From positions 558,001-622,000 of the forward strand of contig NZ_QICH01000001.1 in assembly GCF_003194565.2 (NCBI RefSeq): a stretch of 64,000 nucleotides of DNA, read 5' to 3'. Position numbers and translations under genes: made by a program. The notes below the pieces were generated by a model. That model made no database searches and was not told the origin of the DNA. It saw nothing but the letters and a program-made list of their open reading frames with translations. This DNA is from Kangiella spongicola. GTDB lineage: Bacteria; Pseudomonadota; Gammaproteobacteria; Enterobacterales; Kangiellaceae. Positions within the stretch are counted from its first letter, which is position 1. Every line of letters begins with the position of its first letter. Below, piece after piece: positions 47,654-57,463 of this stretch.

Positions 47654-47689
47654 AAGCCCCCGCACTGAAAAGTCCGGGGGCTTTTTTTT
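47654..47689 (+). terminator. ilv attenuator 2
   Basis: AGCCCCCG/CGGGGGCT stem (47655-47662 and 47675-47682) with the same ACT-GAAA-AGT top as attenuator 1, followed by eight T. From ACTGAAAAGT to the U-run it is identical to attenuator 1. GGGGG (47616-47620) and TTGAG (47627-47631) in and after leader 2 can pair with CCCCC (47657-47661) and CTCAA (47651-47655), giving a competing antiterminator. It lies 31 bases before ilvC. Confidence 0.88.
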
Positions 47690-47720
47690 ATCTAATTCAA
47701 ACAACTATTTAGGAGCAATT

Positions 47721-48737
47721 ATGCAAGTACAATACGACAGCAGCATCAATACCGAGGTCTTAAAGGATAAAAAGATCGTGGTCATAGGCTATGGTTCACA
47801 AGGCTACGCTCACTCTAACAACCTGAAGGACAGTGGCTTCGACGTTAAGGTTGCGCTACGAAAAGGGTCGAAAACTTTTAGCAAGCTCGAACACAGTAAT
47901 TTACCCAGCGCAGAGCTCGAAGAAGCAGTAAAAGACGCTGACTTAGTGATGCTACTGCTTCCAGATGAAAACCAACCCGACGTTTATCGTCAGTATCTAG
48001 AGCCACACCTAAAACCTGGCGCCAGTTTAGGTTTCGCCCATGGGTTCAATATTCATTTTAATCAAATCAAACCGCGTGAAGATCTTAATGTTTTTATGGT
48101 TGCGCCAAAGGGACCGGGACATACCGTACGCTCAACCTATACCGAAGGCAGTGGTGTGCCTTGTTTAGTGGCGGTTCACCAAGACGTCACTGGCGATACT
48201 AAAGAGCTCGCTTACGCTTACGCTAGTGCCATCGGTGGTGGCCGTGCTGGAGTCATAGAAACGAGCTTCAAGGAAGAAACCGAAACCGACTTGTTTGGTG
48301 AGCAAGCGGTACTTTGTGGAGGCGTTACAGCACTAGTTCAGGCAGGCTTCGAGACGCTCACGGAAGCTGGATACTCCCCAGAAATGGCCTACTTCGAATG
48401 CTTACACGAACTAAAACTGATCGTTGACTTGATGTATGAAGGCGGCATCAACACCATGCGCTACTCCATTTCGAATACCGCAGAGTATGGCGATTTAACT
48501 CGTGGAAACCGCTTAATCACAGATGATACCAAGCAAGCCATGAAGAGTATTTTGTCAGAAATACAAAGTGGCCAGTTCGCTAAAGAGTATGTCGATGATT
48601 GCCGTAACAATTACCAAAAACTGCACCAGCTTCGTGACTCTCATTCAAAGCATCAAATCGAAACCGTTGGTGAAAAACTTCGTGACATGATGCCTTGGAT
48701 AAAGAAGAAACCGCTGGTTGATCAAGCCATAAATTAA
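47721..48737 (+). CDS. ilvC: Ketol-acid reductoisomerase (NADP+), class I
   Basis: 338 residues, class I (short) form rather than the long E. coli form. NADPH-binding [15 protein letters not shown], catalytic His in [25 protein letters not shown], and the acidic metal site [11 protein letters not shown] with [15 protein letters not shown]. Converts acetolactate and acetohydroxybutyrate into the dihydroxy acids for Val and Ile. AGGAG precedes the ATG. First structural gene of the operon, directly after attenuator 2. Confidence 0.96.
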   Translation: MQVQYDSSINTEVLKDKKIVVIGYGSQGYAHSNNLKDSGFDVKVALRKGSKTFSKLEHSNLPSAELEEAVKDADLVMLLLPDENQPDVYRQYLEPHLKPGASLGFAHGFNIHFNQIKPREDLNVFMVAPKGPGHTVRSTYTEGSGVPCLVAVHQDVTGDTKELAYAYASAIGGGRAGVIETSFKEETETDLFGEQAVLCGGVTALVQAGFETLTEAGYSPEMAYFECLHELKLIVDLMYEGGINTMRYSISNTAEYGDLTRGNRLITDDTKQAMKSILSEIQSGQFAKEYVDDCRNNYQKLHQLRDSHSKHQIETVGEKLRDMMPWIKKKPLVDQAIN

Positions 48738-48750
48738 TAAGGGTGGAATT

Positions 48751-50436
48751 ATGCGTGGTGCAGATTATTTAGTGAAAACCTTAAAAGACCATAAGGTCGA
48801 AACGGTTTTTGGCTACCCAGGCGGTGCCATTATGCCGGTTTATGACGCTCTATACGAAAGTGGCCTTCGCCATATACTTTGTCGACACGAGCAAGGTGCC
48901 GTGTTCGCAGCAGATGGCTACGCCCGCTCTAGTGGTCAACTCGGGGTATGCATTGCAACATCAGGGCCGGGAGCGACTAACCTCATTACCGGTATTGCAA
49001 ATGCTCAGTTGGATTCGGTGCCCTTGCTGGCTATCACTGGGCAAGTTGCCTCAAACTTTATTGGTACTGATGCATTTCAAGAAATTGATACCTATGGTTT
49101 ATCGCTGTCTGTTGTTAAGCACAGTTACTTGGTGACCAACATCGAGGATTTACCGCGAATGTTGAACGAAGCAATTTCTTTGGCGCAAAGTGGTCGCCCA
49201 GGGCCTGTTTTAATCGACATCGCTAAGGATGTACAAATGGCGGAAATGCCGGCTACAACTTTAGCTTATTGTGAAAAGTCTTCGCCTCATCAAGACGATC
49301 AACAAGTCCTAGTTCCGCCATCTGAGGTTATCAGCAAAGCAGCGAGCCTTTTAGCTTCGAGTCAAAAACCATTAGTTTATGCTGGTGGCGGTGTTGGCAT
49401 TGCACAGGCTTCGGAGTTATTAAAAACACTGGTTGATACATTTAAATTACCCACAGTAACGACGCTAAAAGGCATCGGCTCTATCGAGGGTTCTCATCCC
49501 TATAACCTCGGTATGTTAGGTATGCACGGCACTAAATCCGCCAACCTTGCCGTTCAAGAATGTGACCTATTGCTGGTGGTCGGTGCGCGGCTGGATGATC
49601 GCGCCACTGGTGACTTAAAGCAGTTTGCTCCCTATGCCAAAGTCATTCATATCGACTGCGACCAAGCAGAAGTCAGTAAGCTGCGGCTTGCAGACGTCAG
49701 TTTAGTTGGCGAAATGAAGGAGATATTGAGTGCTATCATTGAGACCGTTTCAGGCAGCTTCGTTCATCAAACAGCTCATCAGTGGCGCCATTCATGTCTA
49801 ACCAACAAAGAGCAACTGGGCTTTCGTTACGATGCGCCCTTTAGCACTATTTATGCCCCACTGTTACTACAAAAGCTATCACAACGCTTTCAGCAACAGC
49901 CCGCCATTGTCGCCTGTGACGTTGGCCAACATCAAATGTGGGTTGCACAGCATATGCAGTTCGACTCATGCCAGCACCACCTGAGTAGTGGGGGTCTTGG
50001 TACTATGGGTTATGGCCTGCCAGCAGCGTTAGGCGCGAAGCTTGCCAACCCTGAGCTTACCGTGATCAATGTGTCAGGCGATGGTTCTATCATGATGAAC
50101 ATTCAAGAACTGGCCACTTTAAAGCGCTATAACATCCCCGTAAAAATATTGTTACTCGACAACCAACGGCTCGGCATGGTTCGCCAGTGGCAACAGTTAT
50201 TTTTTGAAAACCGTTACAGCGAAACGGATCTTTCTGACAACCCTGACTTCACCGAGCTGGCTCATGCCTTCGGCATCCAAAGCAAAAGTATTCATCTAGC
50301 CGCACAAGTAGATGATGCGCTGGACGATTTCCTCAGCTCAGAGCAAAGCTTCCTTCTGCACGTGGCGATTGATCCCGATGAAAACGTCTGGCCACTCGTC
50401 CCCCCCTGGCAAAAGCAATGCCGACTTTCTCGATGA
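48751..50436 (+). CDS. ilvG: Acetolactate synthase, large subunit
   Basis: 561 residues, full length with no frameshift (E. coli K-12 ilvG is frameshifted). TPP-dependent enzyme: catalytic Glu in [21 protein letters not shown] region [15 protein letters not shown], and the C-terminal TPP/Mg motif [15 protein letters not shown] with [14 protein letters not shown]. Condenses two pyruvates, or pyruvate and 2-oxobutyrate. The partner small subunit ilvM follows 51 bp later, which identifies it as ilvG rather than ilvB or ilvI. Confidence 0.93.
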   Translation: MRGADYLVKTLKDHKVETVFGYPGGAIMPVYDALYESGLRHILCRHEQGAVFAADGYARSSGQLGVCIATSGPGATNLITGIANAQLDSVPLLAITGQVASNFIGTDAFQEIDTYGLSLSVVKHSYLVTNIEDLPRMLNEAISLAQSGRPGPVLIDIAKDVQMAEMPATTLAYCEKSSPHQDDQQVLVPPSEVISKAASLLASSQKPLVYAGGGVGIAQASELLKTLVDTFKLPTVTTLKGIGSIEGSHPYNLGMLGMHGTKSANLAVQECDLLLVVGARLDDRATGDLKQFAPYAKVIHIDCDQAEVSKLRLADVSLVGEMKEILSAIIETVSGSFVHQTAHQWRHSCLTNKEQLGFRYDAPFSTIYAPLLLQKLSQRFQQQPAIVACDVGQHQMWVAQHMQFDSCQHHLSSGGLGTMGYGLPAALGAKLANPELTVINVSGDGSIMMNIQELATLKRYNIPVKILLLDNQRLGMVRQWQQLFFENRYSETDLSDNPDFTELAHAFGIQSKSIHLAAQVDDALDDFLSSEQSFLLHVAIDPDENVWPLVPPWQKQCRLSR

Positions 50437-50487
50437 ACAGTCGGCTAACTGCGATACATCTTCAACACAATCGAGTAAGGACTTCCG

Positions 50488-50766
50488 ATGAATACCAATA
50501 CCTATAAAGTAGTAACTCGGCATGCTAGTGGGACTCTTGAGAGGGTTTTACGTTTAGTGCGCCACCGTGGCTTCGAGGTTAATTACTGCTTTGCCCAAGG
50601 CAGTGAAGCGACCAACCACGTAGAAAAAAATATGGAAATCATATTGCAGCTAAGCAGTGACCGCTCTGCCGATAACCTCTACCACCAACTACACAAGCTA
50701 GTCGATGTTATTGAAGTTCGTCATTATAACGCGGCGAGCATAAGGAGCAGCCTAAGCCATGAATAA
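50488..50766 (+). CDS. ilvM: Acetolactate synthase, small subunit
   Basis: 92 residues. A single ACT domain at residues 5-75 (YKVVTRHASGTLERVLRLVRHRGF) of the short IlvM type. Regulatory partner of IlvG; short subunits like this often do not confer valine inhibition. TAAGGA 7 nt upstream of ATG. Overlaps the next gene by 8 bp. Confidence 0.9.
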   Translation: MNTNTYKVVTRHASGTLERVLRLVRHRGFEVNYCFAQGSEATNHVEKNMEIILQLSSDRSADNLYHQLHKLVDVIEVRHYNAASIRSSLSHE

Positions 50767-52438
50767 GAAACTATTCTTGTATGACACCACATTACGCGAT
50801 GGCGCTCAATACAAAGGCATTAGCTTTTCTTTACAAGATAAGCTCAAAATCACCAAGCTGTTGGATGACTTTGGTATGGATTATATCGAAGGTGGTTGGC
50901 CCGGTTCTAACCCAAAGGACGAAGCCTATTTTAAGCACGCTCAATACTTAGGGTTAAAGCATTCTAAATTGGTTGCGTTTGGTGCGACACGAAAACCCAA
51001 TACAGCGACTGGTAAAGATCCACAGCTGGCCTCTTTGTTGAATGCACAAACACCTGTCGTCGCTTTAGTCAGTAAGTTTTGGCAGTACCATGTTAAAACT
51101 GTTCTGCGCACTGAGACTTCTGAAAACCTCAAAATGATTTATGACAGTGTCGACTTTTTTAAGTCACGGGGGCGTGAAGTTATCCTAGATGCTGAGCATT
51201 TTTTCGATGGCTTTAAGGATAATTCAGACTACAGTTTTCAGTGTCTTAAGGCGGCTATCAAAGCTGGCGTCGACAATGTCACTTTATGTGACACCAACGG
51301 CGGCACTATGCCGGATGAGATCGCTACGATTGTCGCGCAAGTAAAAAGTAAATACCCACAACTGAGCCTTGGCATTCACTGTCACAATGATTGTGAACTC
51401 GCCGTAGCAAACAGCTTGGCTTCTGTGAATGCCGGCGTGACTTTATTGCAGGGCACAGTCAATGGATATGGTGAGCGCTGTGGTAATGCAAATTTAATAT
51501 CATTACTCGGAAGCTTATTGCTAAAGCCTAGCTTTAATCAAAACTTTTCATTAAACCCTAAGATTCAAGCATCACAACTTACGACATTATCCCAAAAAGT
51601 CGCCAACGTGGCCAATATGCCACTTAAAAATGATGCGGCTTATGTGGGCAACCATGCTTTCAGCCATAAAGGTGGCATCCATGTCGCCGCTATCGCAAAG
51701 GCAAGCCAGACTTATGAGCATATTGACCCCGCCCTAGTTGGGAATCAACGTGACATTAGTATTTCTGAGCTCTCCGGAAAATCAAACGTGCTCCTGCAAG
51801 CCGAAAAACTGGGGCTCGATGTATCGCAAAACTTTAGCCAAGTATTAAGCAGTATCAAGTCGCTTGAACAAAACGGCTTAACCTTAGAAAACGCTGAAGG
51901 TTCCTTTGAAATGTTAGTTCGCAAGCATGAGGAAGGTTTTGCTCCTCTATTCACTGTGGAGAATATTCAAATCACGGTGACTAACCTCAAACGATCATCA
52001 GAACTAGACACTGAGCTGTGTACTGCCAGCGTAAAACTCAGCGTAAAAAACAAAACGACTCATATGGTCGAAGAGGCGACTGGACCAGTTGACGCACTCA
52101 ATCGCGCGCTCAAGAAAGCACTGAGCAACTTTTTCCCTCAAGTCGAACAGATGTTGTTAACGGATTATAAAGTATCAATTTTAGATCCAGAAAATGCTTC
52201 GGCAGCAACGACTCGTGTTTGGCTTCAGTCCGGCTATGGCGATGAGCGCTGGGCAACGATTGGTTGCTCAGACAATATTCTAAAAGCCAGCACACAAGCT
52301 CTTATCGACAGCTATCAATTGTTTTTAATTAAATTTCAAAATAATGGAATGACAAGTGCTTCTGACACTGACTCACAACACATTAACTTAGACACCAATA
52401 ATTCTCACCAAGAGGTACAAAACAATGGCAACCTTTAA
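50759..52438 (+). CDS. cimA: Citramalate synthase
   Basis: 559 residues. HMGL-like TIM barrel (about 1-275): LYDTTLRDGAQYKGISFSL, metal-site HCHNDCELAVANS, GGIHVAAIAK. A C-terminal LeuA-type regulatory domain (about 400-520) follows. The IEGGWPGSNPKDEAYF and YGERCGNANL stretches match citramalate synthase of the TIGR00977 type rather than 2-isopropylmalate synthase. Makes citramalate from pyruvate and acetyl-CoA for the threonine-independent isoleucine route. It stands in the place ilvA holds in E. coli-type operons. The last 30 residues are Asn/Ser-rich. Confidence 0.85.
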   Translation: MNKKLFLYDTTLRDGAQYKGISFSLQDKLKITKLLDDFGMDYIEGGWPGSNPKDEAYFKHAQYLGLKHSKLVAFGATRKPNTATGKDPQLASLLNAQTPVVALVSKFWQYHVKTVLRTETSENLKMIYDSVDFFKSRGREVILDAEHFFDGFKDNSDYSFQCLKAAIKAGVDNVTLCDTNGGTMPDEIATIVAQVKSKYPQLSLGIHCHNDCELAVANSLASVNAGVTLLQGTVNGYGERCGNANLISLLGSLLLKPSFNQNFSLNPKIQASQLTTLSQKVANVANMPLKNDAAYVGNHAFSHKGGIHVAAIAKASQTYEHIDPALVGNQRDISISELSGKSNVLLQAEKLGLDVSQNFSQVLSSIKSLEQNGLTLENAEGSFEMLVRKHEEGFAPLFTVENIQITVTNLKRSSELDTELCTASVKLSVKNKTTHMVEEATGPVDALNRALKKALSNFFPQVEQMLLTDYKVSILDPENASAATTRVWLQSGYGDERWATIGCSDNILKASTQALIDSYQLFLIKFQNNGMTSASDTDSQHINLDTNNSHQEVQNNGNL

Positions 52439-53375
52439 TCCCCCTGAAAATATCTGGTTCAATGGCGAACTAATGCCTTGGCAAAATGCCCAGGTGCATG
52501 TACTTACCCATGCACTACATTATGGCTCGTCCGTATTCGAGGGTATTCGCTGCTACCAGACCCATAACGGCCCTTCATTTTTTAGACTTAGAGAACACAT
52601 AGAACGTTTATATTTGTCAGCGAAAATCTATCGTATGCAAATCCCCTACTCTTTTAATGAGCTAGTAAGCGCTTGTCATGAAGTGGTCAAAAGTAATCTA
52701 TTGGAGAATGCCTATTTACGACCCGTGGCTTTTTTTGGTTATGGTTCGATTGGCGTCAATCCTAAACATAATCCCGTGGAAGTTTCAGTGGCTGCATTCC
52801 CTTGGGATTCGTATTTGGGCAATGATTCGATCGAGCAAGGTGTTGATGTGTGTATTTCTTCGTGGAATCGAGTGGCGCCAAACACTATCCCAGCAGCGGC
52901 AAAAGCCGGCGGTAACTATTTGTCTTCGCAGTTGATCGTTGAAGAAGCTACTCGCAAAGGCTATATCGAGGGGATTGCGCTTGACGTTAATGGCTACATC
53001 TCTGAAGGCTCAGGCGAGAATGTTTTTGTGGTAAAAAATAATACCCTATACACACCGCCTTTTACCGCTTCGATTTTACCGGGCATTACTCGAGATACCA
53101 TTATGCAACTCGCGCGTGGTTTAGGCTACGACGTTCAGGAACAAAACATGACACGCGAAGCCTTGTATCTAGCCGATGAAGCCTTTATGACGGGCACTGC
53201 GGCCGAAGTGGTGCCGATTAAAAGTGTTGATGATATGCCTGTAGGTTCAGGCTCGCGCGGCCCAGTTACGCAGCAATTACAAGAAGCATTTTTTGGATTA
53301 TTTAATGGCACAACACAGGACGAGCAAGGGTGGTTAGAGCCGGTTACTACAGTTAAGGATAAAGAGTATGCCTAA
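52425..53375 (+). CDS. ilvE: Branched-chain amino acid aminotransferase
   Basis: 316 residues. Fold-type IV PLP enzyme: [16 protein letters not shown], the PLP-lysine segment [19 protein letters not shown] and [12 protein letters not shown], plus [12 protein letters not shown]. Final transamination step to Ile, Val and Leu. Overlaps cimA by 14 bp and ilvD by 8 bp. Confidence 0.95.
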   Translation: MATFNPPENIWFNGELMPWQNAQVHVLTHALHYGSSVFEGIRCYQTHNGPSFFRLREHIERLYLSAKIYRMQIPYSFNELVSACHEVVKSNLLENAYLRPVAFFGYGSIGVNPKHNPVEVSVAAFPWDSYLGNDSIEQGVDVCISSWNRVAPNTIPAAAKAGGNYLSSQLIVEEATRKGYIEGIALDVNGYISEGSGENVFVVKNNTLYTPPFTASILPGITRDTIMQLARGLGYDVQEQNMTREALYLADEAFMTGTAAEVVPIKSVDDMPVGSGSRGPVTQQLQEAFFGLFNGTTQDEQGWLEPVTTVKDKEYA

Positions 53376-55194
53376 TTACCGTTCTAAAACATCCACTCAT
53401 GGTCGAAACATGGCGGGGGCACGTGCTTTGTGGCGCGCGACCGGTGTTAAAGATGGTGATTTTGGCAAACCCATTATCGCCGTTTGTAATTCTTTTACCC
53501 AGTTTGTACCCGGTCATGTACACCTTAAAGACATGGGGCAACTTGTCGCTCGAGAGATTGAAAAGTCTGGTGGTATCGCTAAAGAATTTAATACCATTGC
53601 AGTAGACGATGGTATTGCCATGGGCCATCAGGGCATGCTTTATTCGTTACCATCGCGTGAAATTATCGCCGACTCTGTTGAGTATATGGCTAACGCACAC
53701 TGTGCCGACGCTTTAGTTTGCATTTCTAACTGCGACAAAATCACGCCTGGGATGTTACTCGCTTCTATGCGCCTTAATATCCCTGTAATTTTTGTCTCAG
53801 GCGGCCCGATGGAAGCTGGCAAGACCAAGCTTTCCGATCAGCTCATTAAGCTTGATTTAGTGGATGCAATGGTAGCTGCTGCGGATGACAATGTTTCTGA
53901 AGAAGACAGCAACAATATCGAGCGTAGCGCCTGCCCTACCTGTGGCTCATGCTCGGGTATGTTTACTGCTAACTCCATGAACTGCTTAACCGAAGCTCTT
54001 GGGCTAGCCTTGCCAGGTAATGGCACTCTACTGGCCACTCATAAGTTTCGTGAAAGTTTTTTTTTACAAGCGGGCCAACACATTGTCGATCTTTGCAAAC
54101 GTTACTATGAGCAAGATGACGAGTCGGTTCTGCCTCGCAATATTGCTAATCGCAGCTCTTTTTTGAATGCTATGTCTTTAGATATTGCCATGGGCGGCTC
54201 CACCAATACAGTGCTCCATCTTTTGGCTGCAGCTTACGAAGGCGAGATTGACTTCACGATGAAGGACATTGATGCTCTCTCTCGACAGGTTCCAAACCTG
54301 AGTAAAATCGCGCCAGCGACAAAAGAATACCACATGGAAGATGTCCACCGCGCAGGCGGCGTAATGGCGATTCTAGGAGAGCTTAAACGTGCAAACCTTT
54401 TGGATCTCAATCAACCAACGGTTCTTAGTAAGCCCATAGGTAAAGTCATTGCTGAGTGGGATATCACCACCACTAGCAACCCGCATGTTAAAGAGTTTTA
54501 TCGCGCCGGCCCAGCAGGCATTCCCACCCAGCAAGCCTTTAGTCAAAGTTGCTTATACGATGATTTAGATCTCGACCGTGAGCATGGTTGTATACGCAGT
54601 GTTAAAAATGCTTACAGTCCAGATGGAGGGCTGGCTGTTCTCTATGGCAACCTTGCCAAAAACGGTAGCATCATTAAAACGGCAGCCGTTCCTTCTAAGC
54701 TAATGACCTTCACTGGCCCAGCTCGCGTCTTCGAGTGCCAAGACAGCGCCGTCAAAGCCATTCTCAACGACGAGATTTGTAGGGGTGATGTGGTTGTAAT
54801 CCGCTACGAAGGTCCTGCTGGCGGTCCCGGTATGCAGGAAATGCTCTATCCAACCAGCTATCTAAAATCTAAAGGTCTTGATCAATGTTGTGCATTAATC
54901 ACTGATGGTCGCTTTTCTGGAGGAACCTCTGGTTTATCAATTGGGCATGTATCACCCGAGGCCGCGAATGAAGGTGTGATTGGTTTAGTAGAAGATGGGG
55001 ATACTATCGCTATCGATATTCCGAATAGATTCTTAAGCCTTAATGTTAGTGATTCCCTGTTAGAACAGCGACGCCTGCGTCGTGAAGTTGTAGGATGGCA
55101 TCCTGAACACCGTCAACGAAAAGTCTCTACTTCTTTAAAAATCTATGCAAAACATGCTCTGAGTGCTGACAAAGGTGCTGTTAGGGTGGTTTGA
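53368..55194 (+). CDS. ilvD: Dihydroxy-acid dehydratase
   Basis: 608 residues. Iron-sulfur dehydratase with cysteine motifs [17 protein letters not shown] and [30 protein letters not shown], and [20 protein letters not shown]. Converts the dihydroxy acids to 2-keto acids, the step before IlvE. Last gene of the operon; ilvA is not found after it. A hairpin follows at 55230. Confidence 0.96.
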   Translation: MPNYRSKTSTHGRNMAGARALWRATGVKDGDFGKPIIAVCNSFTQFVPGHVHLKDMGQLVAREIEKSGGIAKEFNTIAVDDGIAMGHQGMLYSLPSREIIADSVEYMANAHCADALVCISNCDKITPGMLLASMRLNIPVIFVSGGPMEAGKTKLSDQLIKLDLVDAMVAAADDNVSEEDSNNIERSACPTCGSCSGMFTANSMNCLTEALGLALPGNGTLLATHKFRESFFLQAGQHIVDLCKRYYEQDDESVLPRNIANRSSFLNAMSLDIAMGGSTNTVLHLLAAAYEGEIDFTMKDIDALSRQVPNLSKIAPATKEYHMEDVHRAGGVMAILGELKRANLLDLNQPTVLSKPIGKVIAEWDITTTSNPHVKEFYRAGPAGIPTQQAFSQSCLYDDLDLDREHGCIRSVKNAYSPDGGLAVLYGNLAKNGSIIKTAAVPSKLMTFTGPARVFECQDSAVKAILNDEICRGDVVVIRYEGPAGGPGMQEMLYPTSYLKSKGLDQCCALITDGRFSGGTSGLSIGHVSPEAANEGVIGLVEDGDTIAIDIPNRFLSLNVSDSLLEQRRLRREVVGWHPEHRQRKVSTSLKIYAKHALSADKGAVRVV

Positions 55195-55229
55195 TATTTT
55201 ATGTAAGTTTTTTATTTTGACAAAGCTCT

Positions 55230-55263
55230 ATGGGCTGATAGCAACGTCTTACTGTCAGCCCAT
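55230..55263. terminator. Hairpin downstream of ilvD
   Basis: 12-bp stem (ATGGGCTGATAG / CTGTCAGCCCAT, one G-U pair) with a 10-nt loop, 36 bases after ilvD. It lacks a T-run, so it may be a weak or factor-assisted terminator, or a 3' stability element. The convergent small gene ends just beyond it. Confidence 0.5.
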
Positions 55264-55285
55264 ATTCCTGCTAGAAAAAAATCAA

Positions 55286-55414
55286 TTATCCGAATACTGC
55301 ATATCCAACTACAGCTAGAAGTAGTATGACAATTAAAGCGCGACAAAGGTCGAGAAAGATACCTTCCGCATCATGCTCCGCACGTTCTTTTTTTGGGGCT
55401 ATTATACTTTTCAT
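55286..55414 (-). CDS. Small membrane protein, family 1 (42 residues, paralogue)
   Basis: 42 codons from ATG, with GAGGA 7 nt upstream, an excellent Shine-Dalgarno. Charged N terminus (APKKERAEHDAE), then GIFLDLCRALIVILLLAV, one membrane helix, ending YAVFG. The same length and layout as the protein at 45041, with EGIFLD-x-C-x-A shared exactly. Convergent to ilvD. Function unknown. Confidence 0.78.
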   Translation of the reverse strand: MKSIIAPKKERAEHDAEGIFLDLCRALIVILLLAVVGYAVFG

Positions 55415-55742
55415 ACGCAAATCCTCTTTTGCTAAGCAATGAAAAAGTCAACGATTACTCTGCTGGCTCACCTAACGAAAGACTATTATACAAGACTAAA
55501 AACACGTCTCACAGCAGTCCCTCTCTATAATGAGACACACCATTTATATTCCAAAAATATATTACTATTTCTTTCCCTTCCTGCTGTTTTATGTAAAAAA
55601 AATAAACAATCCATCCTTCGTTAAAGCTGTCATATTATTTAACATTTATCCTTGTTGACGTTTTATTTTTATACAATTCAAAGGTTTGTATTCACACTCT
55701 AACTCAAACATTTACCTATTCAACAAGTCAGATTTGCATACG

Positions 55743-55771
55743 TTGACACAAACAAAATCTTCAATTAGCAT
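55743..55771 (+). promoter_or_regulatory. Candidate promoter of the unknown three-gene cassette
   Basis: TTGACA at 55743-55748 and TAGCAT at 55766-55771 with 17-nt spacing. The downstream leader of about 50 bases ends in AAGGAG, 6 nt before the ATG at 55828. The region from 55415 to here is AT-rich and holds nothing else I can support. Confidence 0.5.
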
Positions 55772-55827
55772 GAATTTTATACAAAGGATTTTTGTTGTTA
55801 ACCCAGAGCAAATACAAGGAGTATGGT

Positions 55828-56616
55828 ATGTCTGGATCAAAAGAGGCCGTCGAACTGGCCACCCACCTACCGGAAATTGGTTTTCCGGAATTCACCACCA
55901 AGCTCGTTAGTGATGTTTTCGACTCACTCATTGCATCAAACCTTCGACAAACAGAAGCTTACGTTGAACTTTTAAAGCAAACGAGCAAAAACCTCAAAAC
56001 CTTCATTAACGATACCCGCGATGATATTAGTGGAGAAATGTTATTACAGTTCCTTGGCAGAGTGCTAGGCGCAGACAGTGATAACAACAACCCTGACCTA
56101 AAGATAGGTGATTCTTTAACCGCTCAACAAGCAAGTTCACTGAACGATGCATTAGAAGTAAAGGATGCGGATATAGCTTCAGACAATAAAGTCGCAGCTG
56201 CCGGTAATGTCACCGAGAATAAGTTTCAAAGCATTCTTGATGCTGTCGCAAACCGCTTGGCCGCCGATAAATATACCCTGCTTAAAGAAATGGTTAAGCA
56301 AGGATTACTGCGACTGGTTGTTGAAAACGGTGAAATAGAAACTCGTCTGACTTTTAACACTTATGGTTCATCCTATTACCAAAACCGAACTACCGATTAT
56401 CAAAGGAAAGACTTTAACTTTAGAGCTAAAGCAAAAACCGGAGGCTTACTTTCTGGTTGGGTCAAGGCATCTGCTTCAACCGCTTACAACAGCGTCAAGA
56501 TTTCGACAGCCACTAAAACTGATGTCGATCGCTCGAGTAGCAGTGTCCAAATATACGGTCGTGTTTTTATTAATTTCAAAACTGACTATTTACCCTTAGA
56601 TCAAAATGAAGGTTAG
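55828..56616 (+). CDS. Unknown protein A of three-gene cassette
   Basis: 262 residues, start fixed by AAGGAG 6 nt before the ATG. No signal peptide and no clear membrane helix. N-terminal amphipathic helix (FPEFTTKLVSDVFDSLIASN), helical middle, then MVKQGLLRLVVENGEIETRL opening a beta-rich C-terminal half: AKTGGLLSGWVKASASTAYN and VQIYGRVFINFKTDYLPLD. The layout recalls DUF2589-like proteins, but I cannot confirm that by eye. Related to the next protein. Function unknown. Confidence 0.7.
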   Translation: MSGSKEAVELATHLPEIGFPEFTTKLVSDVFDSLIASNLRQTEAYVELLKQTSKNLKTFINDTRDDISGEMLLQFLGRVLGADSDNNNPDLKIGDSLTAQQASSLNDALEVKDADIASDNKVAAAGNVTENKFQSILDAVANRLAADKYTLLKEMVKQGLLRLVVENGEIETRLTFNTYGSSYYQNRTTDYQRKDFNFRAKAKTGGLLSGWVKASASTAYNSVKISTATKTDVDRSSSSVQIYGRVFINFKTDYLPLDQNEG

Positions 56617-56620
56617 TTAA

Positions 56621-57454
56621 ATGTCTAATGATAATTTAACTCCTATTGATATGGGTTTCGCCGAGTTTGTGGCGAAGCTCATTTCAGAGGTCTTCGATGC
56701 GGTAGTGACCTCACAAGCGGAGCAACAAGAAAAATTTAATGAGCTACAAGATCTCATGGCCTTACCGCACGAATCTTTTATCGATCACCTATTACAACAA
56801 GATTCTTTTATTCAACAAGTAGATGAACTTTTAGCGGAGCACTTCCCCGCGAATAATGATGAGCAGCTACATGCTATCTACTCAGGTGCTCCTTACCAAC
56901 CAGCATCTGGCAATACACCCGAGTCTCCAGCAGTGTTTGACAGGCTCGGTATTAAAATGACTAAGTCCGACTTTCATGGTAAGAGTAAAACTCTGTCTGA
57001 TTCTGGGGTATTAAAGATTTATCGCAAAGCGGCCGAACCCTATGCCGTCCAAAAGCGCAACATCATTATCAAGCTTATCGAACAAGGCCTCTCAAACATT
57101 GTAGTCGATAGTGGCAAAATAAACGCCAAGCTAACCTTTAGTACTAATATTGCCAATGGCACCTCTGCTGAAGAAGAGTCTGATACCCAAGCAAATAAAT
57201 CGAAAAGTTCAGAAGAAACTATTCATAAGGCTTCTAAAGCCAAGCTACACGCAGCCACCATTTCTAATCTAGCCTTAACTAACAAACTAGATCCAATCCA
57301 ACCGGTAAATCGTTTTGTTGGCATCCTAAAGCCCAATATCAATAAACAAGTGCGATTAACGGTTAAGCCTGCGAGCAACAAGTCACCTCAAGATGTAGAA
57401 ACAAAAGCTAACATCTTTAGCGAAGTTGAGCTTCATTTTAAAACTATACGTTAG
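56621..57454 (+). CDS. Unknown protein B of three-gene cassette (paralogue of A)
   Basis: 277 residues, 4 bp after protein A. N-terminal FAEFVAKLISEVFDAVVTSQ matches A's FPEFTTKLVSDVFDSLIASN. The central LIEQGLSNIVVDSGKINAKL matches A's MVKQGLLRLVVENGEIETRL, and the end FSEVELHFKT matches A's YGRVFINFKT. Between them is a Ser/Lys-rich, probably flexible part (about 185-215). No known catalytic motif. The A/B pair suggests a hetero-oligomer. Confidence 0.7.
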   Translation: MSNDNLTPIDMGFAEFVAKLISEVFDAVVTSQAEQQEKFNELQDLMALPHESFIDHLLQQDSFIQQVDELLAEHFPANNDEQLHAIYSGAPYQPASGNTPESPAVFDRLGIKMTKSDFHGKSKTLSDSGVLKIYRKAAEPYAVQKRNIIIKLIEQGLSNIVVDSGKINAKLTFSTNIANGTSAEEESDTQANKSKSSEETIHKASKAKLHAATISNLALTNKLDPIQPVNRFVGILKPNINKQVRLTVKPASNKSPQDVETKANIFSEVELHFKTIR

Positions 57455-57463
57455 TGCTTGAGA

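Noticed and set aside
48751-50436. Possible frameshift in ilvG, as in E. coli K-12
   Set aside because: The frame is open over the full 561 residues and all motifs are in order.
55439-55624. Plus-strand open frame of 61 codons in the AT-rich gap after the second small membrane gene
   Set aside because: No Shine-Dalgarno, no recognisable composition of a real protein, and it lies in low-complexity AT-rich DNA.
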